From: Gloeophyllum trabeum ATCC 11539
Lineage: Eukaryota; Basidiomycota; Agaricomycetes; Gloeophyllales; Gloeophyllaceae
NCBI RefSeq assembly: GCF_000344685.1
Contig: NW_006920412.1
Coordinates: 2,172,617-2,236,616, forward strand
Reading direction: 5' to 3'
DNA length: 64,000 bases
Within the stretch, counting starts at the first letter, position 1. Each line of letters begins with the position of its first letter. Under the pieces are notes generated by a model. That model saw only the letters and a list, made by a program, of their open reading frames with translations, ran no database searches and had not been told where the DNA came from. Positions 23,402 through 35,641 of the stretch are shown one piece after another. The position numbers and the translations under genes were made by a program.

Positions 23402-25179
23402 ATCTCTCACGGATCGGCCGCCTGTAGCATCTCATATCTCTGTACTGATATTCCTGTTTTCTCTCAAATTTCCTTGATGATATATCCCAGCGCATATTCG
23501 TGAAGGTCGCTTCCCAAACCTCATGTCCAGGCTTCTCACCATAACATGCATGACGTCGGCCTTGGCGTTATTTTATTATATCCGTATGTTTCTGGTATTT
23601 ATCCGACTTCTCCACCTATTACCACCACTGGCAGACTGATACATCTGACCCTTTGTTCCATTCTCCTGCGAGCCCCGCACCAGGGACTTAATGTATTCTA
23701 TCATGATGTACTTGTCATCTGTGGCCAATTTCCCATTTTTTCGTAGACCTGTCATACTAATATGTAATTATACCCGTCGTACATAATAGCAGCATCAGTC
23801 CGTTCAGAGTCATGCGCGGGACGGTACGTGGCATCACGCGGTGGAAGGTAGCGTTTAGTCAAGCCTCCCGCCGTTTAATGGAAGGTGTCGCAGGATTTAG
23901 GATTGTTGGGCCGGCCCGATCCGTAGCCAGTTGTTCTTCAAGGTGGGTTCTCGTGGATGCATCGGATTGATGAGAAGCGCCTGCCGAAGGCTCAGAAGTG
24001 GGGGAAGTGATGAGCATTAAACCTTTTCAGTCCTGCGAGCATGCTAATTGCAAGTTTACAGCTTAGGTCATGGCAGAAATCACGACAGCAAGCTCGACGG
24101 AACTCCCGATAGGAGATCTAGAAGCCCCGGACCCCCAGATATAAACAAACAACTGCCTCGGCCTCGGTCTGGCCAATCAGCGGGAAGAATGAGTATATTT
24201 GAGCAACCCCCGCCCATCCCGACGTCGGAATGCGCATCTTTCCCATATCTTCGCAGTGCGCGGGTATCAGAAAATGCAAAAAGTCCGACCGAACCTTTCT
24301 GCAGGCAACTGGGCCAAAAGCCTTCGGTCAATTTCAGCCATAGGCTCTGACGGTGTAGAATGCAGCAGACCCTGTCATACTTGTAAATGATCGTTCATAC
24401 CTCCATGATGACCCTAGCGCCAAGGCATGAGTTGTCACTGCGGCATGCGTTCTCGCACACCAGAACGTGTCGGACCAGCTGAGAACACCTTCTGCATTGT
24501 TCTCAGCCAAAGCCATAGTACGCGCGACCTGTCATAATGCGTTAGGCCCATCATGGAAGACATTACCAATGGCAGGCGGCGGCGCTATTAGTTCGTGTTG
24601 GAATTCAGAACAACGTCCGGTATGGGGAAGCAGCAGGCGGCAGCCCACGGAGCTCCTTCAGTTCATGAGCCTCCATGTTTGCAGAGGCACGAGTGTCTCG
24701 CGCCTGTCATGCTGTGATACATTAGCGCACCAACTCAGGGACACTCAGACATACTCCTGAATCCGATGGTCAATATCTCCCATGCTCATTGCTTGGGCCG
24801 GAAATGCGGAACCCTTGACATCCACCTTCTGGTATATCCGAGGTGGGACAACAGTCACGTTGACCGCCTCAAAACATGCAGGTCATGATGCGCATGGGCA
24901 GAGAGTATTGTACAAACCGTCCCAAACAGTGCATTTCCCAGAATCCTCGAGGCAGTGCGGGTAAATAAGCCAAACTGCAGACTGAACCAGTTGGCGCAGC
25001 TCGCCAATCCGGCCACTCGCGTATAGCTCCAGCGGATGCCTCCGCGTTGAATTAGCGATGAAGTAGTGCTTCGTTAGATCAACTCAGTATGAGTGTCCCA
25101 GGATCTATGAACTAGCATGAACCTTGTATGCCCAGTCTCACCCCAGACTCCTTTGCGAGGATACGGCAATCTCCCGTAA
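23402..25179. other. Intergenic with possible minus-strand gene relics
   Basis: The first 600 nt are probably the 3' flank of the transcription factor. Between about 24350 and 25070 the minus strand shows exon-like pieces: KHYFIANSTRRHPLELYASG near 25060-25000, VTVVPPRIYQKVDVKGSAFP near 24860-24800, and MALAENNAEGVLSWSDTFWC near 24515. Stops interrupt every way I tried of joining them. Either a gene with an unresolved structure or a decayed one; no family recognised. Confidence 0.3.
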
Positions 25180-26600
25180 TCACAGCTTCGCACAGCAGTC
25201 CCGCTCACTCGTGAGGTCTATGCCTAACATGCCTTCCAGCTCTCTTAGAGCGACTAAAGATCCCCCAATAGGGACGCCTGACAAAAGAGATGGAAGGAGG
25301 GCAAATGTCATGATTAGTAAGTCACGAGGCTAGCTGACCGGCGGGGGGAAGATGAGTAGGCAGGAGCTGATACTTACGTATCGTCTTCATCCCGAGAGCC
25401 CGGGCTGCCTTGAGGTTTCTGGATGGGAACGACGGCAGGCAGATGGTTGCACGTTCTGCGAGTGGAGAAACTGTGCGGAACCACTCACGTTCCGATGTCA
25501 TCCAAGAATACCGCATCTTGGGGTGCAATGCCATTTCTTTGGCAGGCTAGAAGGTAAAATTCCGGCTCAGGTTTGCTAACAATAGCGGACTCCATCGGTG
25601 CTTGCCCGTCAACGCGCAGTGATATATGACAGGCTCACCGCATGCCTAGTGTGCTGGAGTCACAGAAATCGTCAAATAAGGCTCTCAGGCGTGGTGGTAC
25701 TGGTCCCCCTTTGTCCCAGCCCAAAAATGCCAATTCCGTAGGTGATAGTATAGCTCCGGGGACTGATAACGCCTTTGCGTTGAATCGGGAGGACCCTGAG
25801 TCTTGCGAAACATCGAACTTTGTAAAATTATTTGTGAGTGCAATGATACGCCATCTTCCTGCCGCTAATAAAATAGATGTCCATCTTTTTATGCCATCCG
25901 ATCAGGCAGGCGTATTACGGACGAACCTCGAATCCGGTGGATTGCTTCGACCACCCGTTCATCGTATTCTGCACTTTCTCTCATCATACGACCAAACAGC
26001 TTTCCTACCTGCCTGAGATAATAAGCGAGGTCAGGGAGGACCAACATACCTCGCGTCCATCAATCGTTAGCTTGTCAGGCAGTGGTGGACATTCTGCACC
26101 AGAAGTCATCAACATTCTGATGGCGGTATAAAATTTACCACCTGGCATACTTATATCCTTTGCTTTACAGTGCTCCATGTACCAAATGTTGTTTTTGGTA
26201 GTGTCCGATAATTCGTCGCCGAAGCTCTTGTAAAAGTCGTACAAAAGCATTTCGCCGCGTTCGAACTTCTGCCAGGCCCCGCTGTCGCCACGCTTCATTC
26301 TTATTCAAGAACCACCGGAGGCGGACAGTCGAAAACAACCGTCAGTATGGGCTTCAATACCAAGCTAAGATCAGGAGATCGTACCCACATTGAGACATTG
26401 ATGTAGTTCTTGGGAATATTATGCTCGCACTCATAGGAAGCGATAGCTATGAAAGGACTTTTGAGCACTACACCACCTATCTGTGGTTCATGGGTGGATG
26501 CCGTTAGCTCAACTTCATCTATTGAATCTACCGCGTGATAAAGAGGGGGGACTTGCATACCCACATCGAATATGACTGCTTTGAGATTGGGGCACGACAT
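25180..26600 (-). CDS. HAD-like hydrolase family protein (ACAD10/epoxide-hydrolase N-domain type)
   Basis: Cytosolic-looking haloacid-dehalogenase-fold protein of the subgroup resembling the N-terminal phosphatase domains of soluble epoxide hydrolase and ACAD10. Exon 1 (ATG at 26600) reads MSCPNLKAVIFDVG and splices to GVVLKSPFIAIASYE. Downstream are RRGDSGAWQKFERGE-type text, DERVVEAIHRIR, motif II in IIALTNNF, FDDFCDSSTLGMR, and motif IV in DAVFLDDIG followed by NLKAARALGMKTIRV. The end is GGSLVALRELEGMLGIDLTS and a short tail, TGA at 25180-25182. Motif I is DVGG rather than DxD, so the second Asp (general acid/base in phosphatases) is absent. Phosphatase activity is therefore doubtful. Substrate unknown. 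About seven introns, frames intact where followed. Confidence 0.88.
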
Positions 26601-27297
26601 GTCGCGGTTCTTCCAGACAGCGAGGATATATGAGTTGAGCGAAGCAAAACTTGAGTGGAGCAGAACTCACGGACTTCGTATGTACCTGAGGCGAATCACA
26701 GGTATCTCTTAACCTTAGGTAACACTTGAGTTGCGCGGCAATAGCCAATCAGTAAGGAGCCAATCAGGGAGGAGCCAGTGGATACCAAGTGACCGGAGGC
26801 AAACCGGAGGCGGGGCGGGTCCGATTGGCTGAGAATATTCCGTGCCCCGGATGAATCACGTGGCATCGGTAAACACTTCTGTGGCTGTTACCCTTCCGAC
26901 CTGGGACATCGGAGGATCATCCTTCTGAACGTTCGACTGCAACGTTGTCGTTGAGGTATCCTTTCGTCGCACCCTACTCTGATAATTTCATGCTGATACT
27001 ACGCCGAGCAAGATAGGTGCTGAGGCAAGTATCCTTCACTGTATAGCCCGCTTGCGCTTGTTACTCCGTCCACTCTAGTCAGTTGCTGACGCTTGGCTAC
27101 GGACAGGAGCTCGCGGAGCGAGGCAGTCACACACCTGAGTCATCTTTGTATCATGAGGCGGGCAACTTCAAGTAGGACAGTCTAAAAAGATATCTATGTT
27201 ATAGAGTGCGCTCATCAAGCTTTGGTTCCCACGATATCACTGTTTGAGTTTCGTCGGCGCTCATACTGTCGGACGCTTACCTGTGCTCTTCACCACC
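26601..27297. promoter_or_regulatory. Bidirectional upstream region with CCAAT cluster
   Basis: A 697-nt spacer between the divergent HAD and penta-EF-hand genes. CCAAT boxes lie at 26745-26749 and 26760-26764, with the reverse ATTGG at 26824-26828. All three sit in a short GC-rich stretch nearer the HAD gene. Such clusters are typical targets of the HAP/NF-Y complex (established for fungi); function here is inferred. Confidence 0.5.
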
Positions 27298-28481
27298 ATG
27301 TACTCTCACCCCAGCCAACGCAGCCACCACGGTCCTCTTCACCATTCTCATTCCCAGTCTCGTCAAAGCTATCAGAACTATGGCACTGCTCCTCCCAGCT
27401 ACGGCGGCTACGGGCCCCCTCCTAACGCTGACCCCCAACTCTGGCGTTGGTTCTCAACTGTGGACACGGATCGCTCCGGCCAGATATCTCTGAATGAGCT
27501 TCAAGCTGCCCTCGTGAATGGTGAATGTCCGTTGGGAGATCGCTGCAGCTAAGCTAATACGGGTTCCCCTCGGATGCTTAGGAAATTGGACGAGTAAGTG
27601 CTTATCTACTCTGTATCTCAATCCGAATCGGATCGTGTGTGGGCAGTATCCCGTATCGCACCCCTCACAGTGTCTGAGATGCGGTTGAACTGCCGGTACC
27701 GGGACTGCGTGCGCCCGGTAGACAGAATGTCATATGTCACAATACCATGCTCTGTCCTTTGATCAAAGATTCCTGACGGTTCGGCGCTAGAATTCGATTT
27801 GGACACAGTGAAGATGCTTATGAACATGTTTGTGCGTTTTGCGTCTAACTCCCTATTGTACATGGACCTCAACTTGTACACCAGGACTCGGACCGAAGCG
27901 GGACGATAGGATTCAATGGTATGCACCATGAGCATTCCGACTTGATCGTAACATTTACGAGCTATCATCCACTGAAGAGTTTGCGGGTCTGTGGAAATAC
28001 ATCGCCGATTGGCAGAACGTTTTCCGGCACTTCGATAGGGACGGTTCAGGGACTATCGAGGGGCATGAGCTATCCGAAGCTCTTCGGAGCTTCGGGTACA
28101 ACCTGTCACCTAGACTGCTTCAGTTGGTTGAGACAAAATATGGTGCGTACATGCTCGTTATTGCGACCGGGGAGTTGACAATTTGATTCCCGGTATTCGT
28201 AGCTGCCGGGCCCACGTCAGGGTATGCGCCTCCGCCCGGTATCTCGTTCGACCGTTTCGTGAGAGCTTGTGTAGTGGTGAAGTCTTTGACTGAAGCATTT
28301 CAGCAGCAAGTACATTATCTGGTCTCGCGATACGAAATTGACTTCTGCCTTGCATTTAGGCTTGACACTGACCGCGATGGCTGGGTGCAAGTCAGTTACC
28401 AGCAGTTCATGGAGGTGAGTCCCATGCCTTGTTCAGAGGTACCAAATTGACGTGTTACAGATGTTCCTGAGAGCTCCCTGA
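27298..28481 (+). CDS. Penta-EF-hand calcium-binding protein (Pef1/ALG-2 family)
   Basis: Calcium-sensing adaptor of the ALG-2/peflin family, acting in the cytosol and at membranes (ESCRT or COPII-linked roles in relatives). A His/Gln/Gly/Tyr-rich N-terminus ([20 protein letters not shown]) leads to EF1 ([13 protein letters not shown]). EF2 is split by introns and rebuilt as [13 protein letters not shown], and EF3 is [16 protein letters not shown]4 is degenerate with an insertion, and EF5 is [15 protein letters not shown], ending MFLRAP, TGA at 28479-28481. EF1, EF2 and EF3 have full acidic loops, so calcium binding should be retained. A very small exon (NWTK, about 27588-27599) follows exon 1; the phases close correctly. 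Seven or so introns. Length, just under 200 residues, fits fungal Pef1. Confidence 0.94.
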
Positions 28482-28987
28482 GGCATGACTCATGAATGAC
28501 GATGAATGTGTTTACGACCCAGGTATCTCTCCTCTTGCTGTATGACCACTGTACTGTATTGCTCAGACATTACGGATGTAATTCATGCTACTTGGCTACC
28601 AATGTGTGCATATTTTATTGGACAATTACCGACTATATGCGCGGCCTTTATCAGATAACTCTATGCATTGGGCCACTGATGGCATGTCATGCAACTGAAT
28701 GACCGGTTGTGAGTGGCCTGAATGGCTCCGACGTCGCTGCGCTCGAGCCACCTCTCGTACGCTCGACTGCTAAAGGTTATCGAAAGACTAATATAGCGCT
28801 GCATTGTGCCTTGCCCATCATATGGGGGTGATGCAATCACGTGTAATTGCAGTCGTCTCTGACCGCTGGCCACCGGCAATGGTCGCATCCGCGGGTAATA
28901 TTCCACTGGCTGTATGACCAGCCAACCCCCTTTCCATTGACGACCCATCTCCTGCAGCTTCGCCCGCTGGCCCAGCGCAATACCGAC
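28482..28987. other. Intergenic, promoter region of the acyl-CoA synthetase
   Basis: 506 nt between two plus-strand genes. It must hold the 3' end of the EF-hand gene and the promoter of the acyl-CoA synthetase. No clear TATA box, repeat or extra gene. Confidence 0.4.
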
Positions 28988-31977
28988 ATGTCGTTGAACA
29001 AACAAGTCCCCTTCCCCGCTGACTTAGACTTGAAGCGCCAGTCCATAGAAGTCCCAGGGACGAAGAGGCCTGGACAAACTGGTTCGTTTTGCCACTACGT
29101 CGGCGCGTTGCGTTTGTATAGACTGACGACTGGCCCCGCTTCGATTGCCGCTCGTGTCAACAGGGCATTACCGCAACGGTATGTAATGGAACGCTGCTGT
29201 CGCGACGCGCGAAGCGTCCGCGGAATTGAGCCTTGTCTGACATCTCGTCGCGTAGGCTGTTGGGGCCTACTCCCCCTCGGGTGCGAGCCCAACCGCCTGA
29301 ACACACTCCTCGATATCTACGAGACCGGTTATGCTCTCTCCAAGGACCAGCCCTTCCTCGGGTACCGGCCCAAGCTCGCTGAGGATCAGCTCGCAAATCA
29401 CTTTGTCTGGCAGACGTATGCCGAGGTAGACGTAAGACGGCGGGCCATAGGAAGTGCGCTCCATGCCCTGTTTCAGAGCGGGGTTCTGGGCGGCGGGGAA
29501 ATGGATACGGTCGGCATTTGGAGTCAAAACAGACCTGGTCCGTGTGATACGCCTCACCTCCAAATTCCGACTGAATTGACCCCCGCATCTGATTGTTCAA
29601 AGAATGGCAAATCATTGACCTCGCGCTTCATGCTTACAAGAAAATAGGGGTCAGTCTGTATGACACACTGGGGCGGGATTCTGTGGGTACGTGTTTGCTC
29701 CATTGGTTGTGGCGGGGCCCTGACTTATCGCCGCTATTAGGATATATGTATGTTTTTCCCAAAGTCTTCTGCCGCAGGCTTTACTCACCAGATGTAGCAT
29801 CCGGCATGCCCATCTCACCGTCGTGTTTGCGACATGGCAGCATATACCCACCCTCCTGAAACTTGCCCCTAGCCTTGGCATCTTAAAGCTGATTGTATGC
29901 ATTGATGACATACCACCGAAGGCAAAATTTGTGGTCTCTTCCTGGGCAGAGCTACAGAAGGTGCAGGTGAAAGAACTGCGTGAACGTGCGTAGCATAACC
30001 ATGACGTGCTCTGTTGACCAACATATCTGAGATACGTCATTCAGTTGAAGCCGAGGGTAAGGCGAGCCCTGTCGAACCTTTCAAGGTCACTCCCAATGAT
30101 GTCGCTTCATTATGTTATACCTCTGTAAGTCGCGGTAACCTCAGCCTCTCAGCCTAGGGGGTTCATCCGCTGAGCATGTACGTTAGGGCACAACCAGTAC
30201 TCCCAAGGGTCAGCGCTTCACAATTTGAGACCCCTTCCTCTAAACTGAAATCATAAATTCAGGTGTTGTTCTGACTCACGGAAACTTGACGAGTGCCGTG
30301 GACTCGTGCTTACACGGCACAGGCTTCGATAACCGTGGCGTACTACTGTCCTATCTCCCTCTCGCTCACATATATGAGGTAAGTTGCAGTGAAACTATCC
30401 AACGGCGCGGTATCTAATGGCTACATTCTAGAGAATTGCAGAATTGCTTATCATCAGCATCGGTGGTAGCGTAGGATACTTCAGTGGAGACCCCTTGAAA
30501 TTACTGGAAGATGCGCAAATTCTCAAACCCAACTACTTCCCCTCTGTACCTCGAGTATTGAACCGTGTCTACCAGTCGGCTATGGTGGCTGGAAATGCTC
30601 CAGGATTGAAGGGGAAGATATTCGCCAAGGCTCTTGAGTCAAAATTGCAAAGGCTGCGAACCACTGGTATCAATACCCACGCGCTATGGGACAGACTGGT
30701 GTTCAGAAAGGTAGGATGAGTCCTCTAGTCTTCCGTTTATCATACTCACCCATATTCAGATCGGCGCTGTGCTTGGCGGCAACCTGAAAATGGTTACCTG
30801 CGGCTCTGCACCTATTGCCCCTGACGTGATGGATTTCCTGAAGATTGCGCTTGCGTGTGACGTTGTCGAAGGTAAAGCATGTCATCATATCTATGGTACT
30901 CGGGTCTCTGACTCTTGACTGTAGGGTATGAGCATCACATCGTGTTTTATGGTGTATTTCGAGGCTAACAGCGCAATGGCAGTTACGGCATGACAGAGAA
31001 TGGCGCTACTTGTAGCCGTGTCTGGCCAAATGATCCTACTTCGAGTGGGACGGTTGGTCCTCCCCAACCTTGCAACGAAGTCAAGCTTGTCGATGTGCCT
31101 GCCATGGGCTACACCTCAGAGGACAAGCCATTCCCCCGAGGCGAATTGTGTGTGCGGGGACCGAACTGCTTCAGCGGCTACTATAAGGGTATGTTTAACT
31201 GTCTTGCTACCCGTTCGTAAATTCACGAGCAAGTATCAGATGATAAGAATACGAAAGAGACTCTCGATGACGAGGGTTGGCTGCACACTGGCGACGTTGC
31301 CGCTATCGACGACTGCGGTCGAATTAAATTGATCGACCGTGTCAAGGTACGTCTGTTCATTACTCCTGGATGCATAAACTCTAACCATTTCATAGAACAT
31401 CATGAAACTTGCCCAAGGAGAATACGTGGCTCTTGAAAAGATTGAGAATCTTTACAGCGCCTGCCCACTCGTTGCTCAAGTATACGTGCATGGCGATTCA
31501 TTGCAATCGTTCTTGATCGGCGTGGTCGTGCCCGACCCAGTACAGCTTGCATCCCTGGCGTCCGATATCACCGGCAAGAAGATTTCTCCGGAGGATCAGC
31601 TAGCGTTAGGCCTTGCTACTAGGGACGACAGGGTCGTGGACGCCATTATGAAGGCATTGGACGTTGAAGCCCAGAGGAACGATCTGAAAGGGCATGTGGA
31701 TGTCATCTTTAGTTGTGACGTCCGCTGACCAGGCTATTAGGTTTGAGACTCTCAAACGCATACATGTCACTCTGGACCCTTTCACCGTCGAAGATGGTAC
31801 ATTGACACCTACGTTTAAGATCAAGCGGTGAGTTTCGTGATTTGTATATGACAAGACCCAACAGTGCTTACTTTGTGTCCTATTTCTAGCAAGGACGCCT
31901 ATAAGAAGTTCCAAGTTGAGCTCGACGCACTCTATGCACTGGGAGAGCCTGCTTCATCTCGGCCCTCGAAACTGTAG
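28988..31977 (+). CDS. Long-chain acyl-CoA synthetase (fatty acid CoA ligase)
   Basis: Activates long-chain fatty acids to acyl-CoA with ATP, for lipid synthesis, import or beta-oxidation (peroxisome, ER or lipid droplet in relatives). From [20 protein letters not shown], the N-domain includes [20 protein letters not shown] and [10 protein letters not shown]. The ATP-binding P-loop [10 protein letters not shown] is assembled from three exons ([17 protein letters not shown]). Further blocks are [23 protein letters not shown], then [25 protein letters not shown] and the adenylation motif [11 protein letters not shown]. Last comes the FACS signature [20 protein letters not shown] with catalytic Lys. 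The end is [16 protein letters not shown] at 31975-31977. All catalytic motifs are present, so it should be active. About thirteen introns. Closest known relatives are the Faa1/Faa4/Faa2 group; exact orthology not assigned. Confidence 0.95.
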
Positions 31978-32685
31978 AGTCAGTGTGGCCTATATACCTC
32001 GGAATTTGTTGCGCTCGACTAGCGTTCTAGACGGTACTTATGGACCATTACTATAGTCACTTCGTGACGGATTGTACTGTCGCTGTAATATAATGCGGTG
32101 GTTTCTTATACGCAGAAGATAGTTGCTCGTGGTAGACTCTGCCTGCACCACGGGTCGCCATCGGAATTCCGAAAGTCAACAACCGTGCGCATGTCCGATG
32201 CGTGAACACCTGGCATAACGACATTTGACGACATGTGATGTGGCGTACTCTGTTACAGGACGGCAGAAATGGCAGTACACAGATACTGCTGCCATCTGAG
32301 GGGAAGCAAAGAATGAACTCAGGAACCACAGGGTTGCCGACCGGCCGGCGAAAGAAAAATCCATGACCAGACCAGCAATCTGAGAAGACAATCTGGATGA
32401 TGCCGCTGCATCAACAGACACCTGCGGGATCTTAGCAGTTGCTCGTATGCCTCAAACGAAGTGAGAGCTCAGACTGCTTGATTGCTACAGCGTATCTTTG
32501 TATCGCATACATCTCGACGGATATGTCCTGGCAATCATTGGCACACGTACATATCCCACGCAACAGAATAGACATACCGTGCTTATTCCCTTTTACCATC
32601 CTCTATTGGCCATCCGACCTCCCTTCATGTCAGGCTCGCTGGATACATCGCGTCAGCTAACAATCACCGCATGCAAGCTCGCAAC
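31978..32685. other. Intergenic between convergent genes
   Basis: About 700 nt between the stops of the acyl-CoA synthetase (+) and SNZ (-). Contains both 3' ends; no further gene, repeat or structured RNA that I can support. Confidence 0.4.
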
Positions 32686-34188
32686 TCACATGTTCAAGCC
32701 CACCATTGCTTCTCCCAGATCGCCGGATATCTGTTGCGAGAGAGCATGAGTCGCGAAACTAAATCGTACGGCAAGTCACTTACTTCCGCGAGTACTTTGG
32801 GGTTATTATAATGAGTGACCTGTGACGGATCAACACATGAAGTCCACAACTCTAGAGATGATGGCAAACACCTACAGCTTGCACGATCGCTTTTGCGCGT
32901 TTTGCGGGGTCACCGGACTGCGCATGATCAGTCAGACGCGTGCTACCGCAACATCAGGGTTTCACACTTGCCTTGAAAATACCGGACCCGACGAAGACTA
33001 GAATGACGGGATCAGTACGTCCAACCCGATGTGGAACCGTGGCTTCTCACCTCCATCACAACCTAACTGCATCATTAAAGCAGCGTCCGCTATTTTGCTT
33101 CCATGAGTCTTTATTGTTTCCAATGATGATGAACCGCACCAGGCGTGGCGATCCCTCCGGCCGCGAAGTTCACCACTGGCAAACGCTTCAGGCGCGAGGT
33201 CTCCTTGAGTAAATGGTACGGTGCTCCGATCTCTTTCGCGAAGACATATAACTCTTCTTCATTCATAACACTTGACTGCCTAATTGCAGTCTGGACCGCT
33301 CGCGTGTGGCGCACGGCCTCCACAACATTGCCGGTGCCCGCCTCGCCCTTGGTGCGTATGAAGGCAGCGCCTTCGGAGATGCGGCGGAGTGCCTCACCCA
33401 GATTACGGGCGCCACAAACAAAGGGCACTTTAAAGGCGTGCTTGTTTATGTGATGTTCCTCGTCCGCAGGAGTTAACACTTCGGACTCGTCAATGTAATC
33501 GACTCCCACAGCTTGAAGAATCTACTTCGAGATGACGATACTCCATCTGGGACCCAGCAGGGAGATAAAGGACAAACCTGCGCTTCGACGAAATGGCCAA
33601 TGCGCACTTTCGCCATCACCGGAATCGTCACGGCGTCAATGATCTGCTTAATCAGGGCAGGGTCGCTCTGATGCAGAGGAACTATAAGCGCGATGATAGA
33701 GTGGAACTGCGATAGCATTACCATTCGTGCTACACCCCCCTCGGCCCGTATGTCAGCTGGCACACGCTCCAACGCCATGACAGCACAAGCTCCGGCCTCT
33801 TCAGCAATCCTAGCCTTGATACACCCGAGTCTATCACAAACACGTACAGATACGACAATTAGGCGGTACACACCTGCTCGGGGCTGACGACATCCATAAT
33901 CACACCACCCTGCAGGATGTTCGTTGACTCGAAAAGTTTCCACCGCAATTGACTCACCTTGAGCATCTGGGCGAGACCCGACTTCACCTGTAGCGCAGTT
34001 CATCCGCGTCATGTGAGCGCCAATGCAAAGTATGAATGTGGACGAACACCAAAAGTTCCCGAGGCGCTGCTTCCTCCATCCCTAAGTTCTTTCGACCGAG
34101 ACGGCGCGACTGACGACAAGGACACGTTTCCGACGCCATGAGGCACAGGCGGGGTCGAGATGGACGGCGTTCCAGTCGGCGTGGTCAT
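32686..34188 (-). CDS. SNZ1: Pyridoxal 5'-phosphate synthase, Snz/PDX1 subunit
   Basis: Synthase subunit of DXP-independent vitamin B6 synthesis. It makes PLP from ribose 5-phosphate, glyceraldehyde 3-phosphate and ammonia supplied by a Sno/PDX2 glutaminase. The ATG at 34188 gives a Ser/Pro-rich extension ([20 protein letters not shown]) before [10 protein letters not shown] and [20 protein letters not shown]. The TIM barrel carries both catalytic lysines, in VMAKVRIGH and in [10 protein letters not shown]. Later blocks: [51 protein letters not shown]. It ends [17 protein letters not shown] at 32686-32688. A GC-AG intron (32918-32971) separates GIFK from SGDP. Intact. No Sno partner gene is visible within this window. 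Confidence 0.96.
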
Positions 34189-35167
34189 CGCTTAAGACAA
34201 AGGAAGAGAACAGATTCGAGGAACTGGCCCTGTCGTATAACTGACTCAGTGCAAGAGGCCGCAGGGCTTGGAGTGCATTGTACATTATCCCGATCTGTCT
34301 ACCGGATCTCGGCCGGAAATGAAGCCTGCGATCCCGTTGCCTGTTCCGGACCACTGATCAACTTCGGGGCCGCCGGGTGGCTGAGAATCCGTGTTTGTGC
34401 GCCGATCCCCTTGCGCAAAGCGCAGAAAATGATTGCACCGCGACCAAGCAGGCGGCGTTGTATGGCAAGCCCAGCGTCAGTCTGTGGATATACCAGTACT
34501 GACAGCATCAAAGTTACAGCGATTTCCCCCCACTACCCAGCCTGTGTGGCGGGGATTCCTAGTGTGGAGTTCTCTTCGCTAAACTTGGGCCGTGATGGAG
34601 ACTTCATTTCTTCTAGGGAGAAAGAGAGCGCTCAGCAGGACGAACAAGCGCATGCCTTCGTCTGATAGCCTATATCTGTAGGAGACGCGTTACAGCAACC
34701 GATGCCTGATCCACCCACACCCACAAGGGCGCCATATTATACAGCGGCCACCATCTTATCCGGAGATCATGGCGCAGTCGCGACCCAACAGAAGACCATG
34801 ACAGCGTCATCTTGCCCTGGGTTTTATAGATGACATCCATTCAATGAGAAGCGTCCGTTCCCGAGCGACGTTCACCCACGTACGAGTTGCAGCTGTGCGT
34901 TCTTACCGCGAGGAAACTTCGGAGAAGATGGCCTTGTACGTGTGTAAGCGGGATGAACGTTAACAACCTCCTGGCTAGAACGCAGAGACTCGGGAAAACA
35001 GTGAACTACGTCCATGAATGTGTTCACGGCTCTTAAATCCCATGAGGTAGCAGTGTCCGATTGGGCACCGCACGGGCCGTAAATATCACGTCTGTCGCAC
35101 CTGTATCGATGCTTCCGGACAGTCTACATCGGCAGCATGCATGCGATCCATCTCGAGGTCTTGATGT
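34189..35167. other. Intergenic, upstream of SNZ
   Basis: Nearly 1 kb between the SNZ start and the stop of mL49, both on the minus strand. Open frames here are short and alternate between strands, with no exon-like series. I see nothing else in it. Confidence 0.4.
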
Positions 35168-35641
35168 TTAGAAGCCTCTTTGCTGAAACCATTCAATAAC
35201 TCGGTGTTTCGCGCGGCAACCGGTAATGATCAGATGCTTCGAAGCTTTCACCTCCACACGAAGTCTCGCGCTTTCAGGCGACTCTGCCGGGAACAGTGTT
35301 TTTCTAAGATCGTGTGCCAGTGCCTGCGTTACATCAACATGCCATCAGGCGGACGCCAATGAAGAGAGGAGATATCAGTGTGGTATCAAACAGGGACTCA
35401 CGTTCACGTTTCCCTCAATGTTACGAATCAGAATCAGATATCTCCCACCGGCATTGCGGACATCTGAGTACACAGGAATAGATCCCCGTGAGTTCCTTGG
35501 TATATAGTACGGGTACTGCACTGCCAATGGGGCACGCTGCGCGGCAGGTCCTTGCGAGACGGCTTGCGAGTAGCAACGTGTCCGTAACACCGGGCACAGG
35601 AGCCGCCTGAAGGAGGTGATACGCTGCATCTGAGCAGGCAT
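35168..35641 (-). CDS. IMG2: Mitochondrial large-subunit ribosomal protein mL49 (Img2)
   Basis: Protein of the mitochondrial 54S ribosomal subunit. The ATG at 35641 starts a basic, Arg-rich presequence (MPAQMQRITSFRRLLCPVLR), as expected for matrix import. The conserved domain begins with YPYYIPRNSRGSIPVYSDVR and GGRYLILIRNIEGNVN. One intron (GTGAGT...CAG) follows, then ALAHDLRKTLFPAESPESAR, LRVEVKASKHLIITGCRAK and HRVIEWFQQRGF, TAA at 35168-35170. The RNSRGSxPVYxDxRN and GNV blocks and the final V-x-E-W-x-x-x-x-G-F tail are typical of the mL49/Img2 family. Length about 135 residues, usual for the family. Intact. Confidence 0.9.

Noticed and set aside
22505..23410. Several minus-strand frames of 100-130 codons
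   Set aside because: Antisense to the last exon of the Zn2Cys6 gene; composition effect of Ser/Pro-rich coding DNA.
28988..34188. Possible metabolic or secondary-metabolite cluster (acyl-CoA synthetase next to vitamin B6 synthase)
   Set aside because: Neighbours are housekeeping genes, with no polyketide or peptide synthase, P450 or dedicated regulator nearby.
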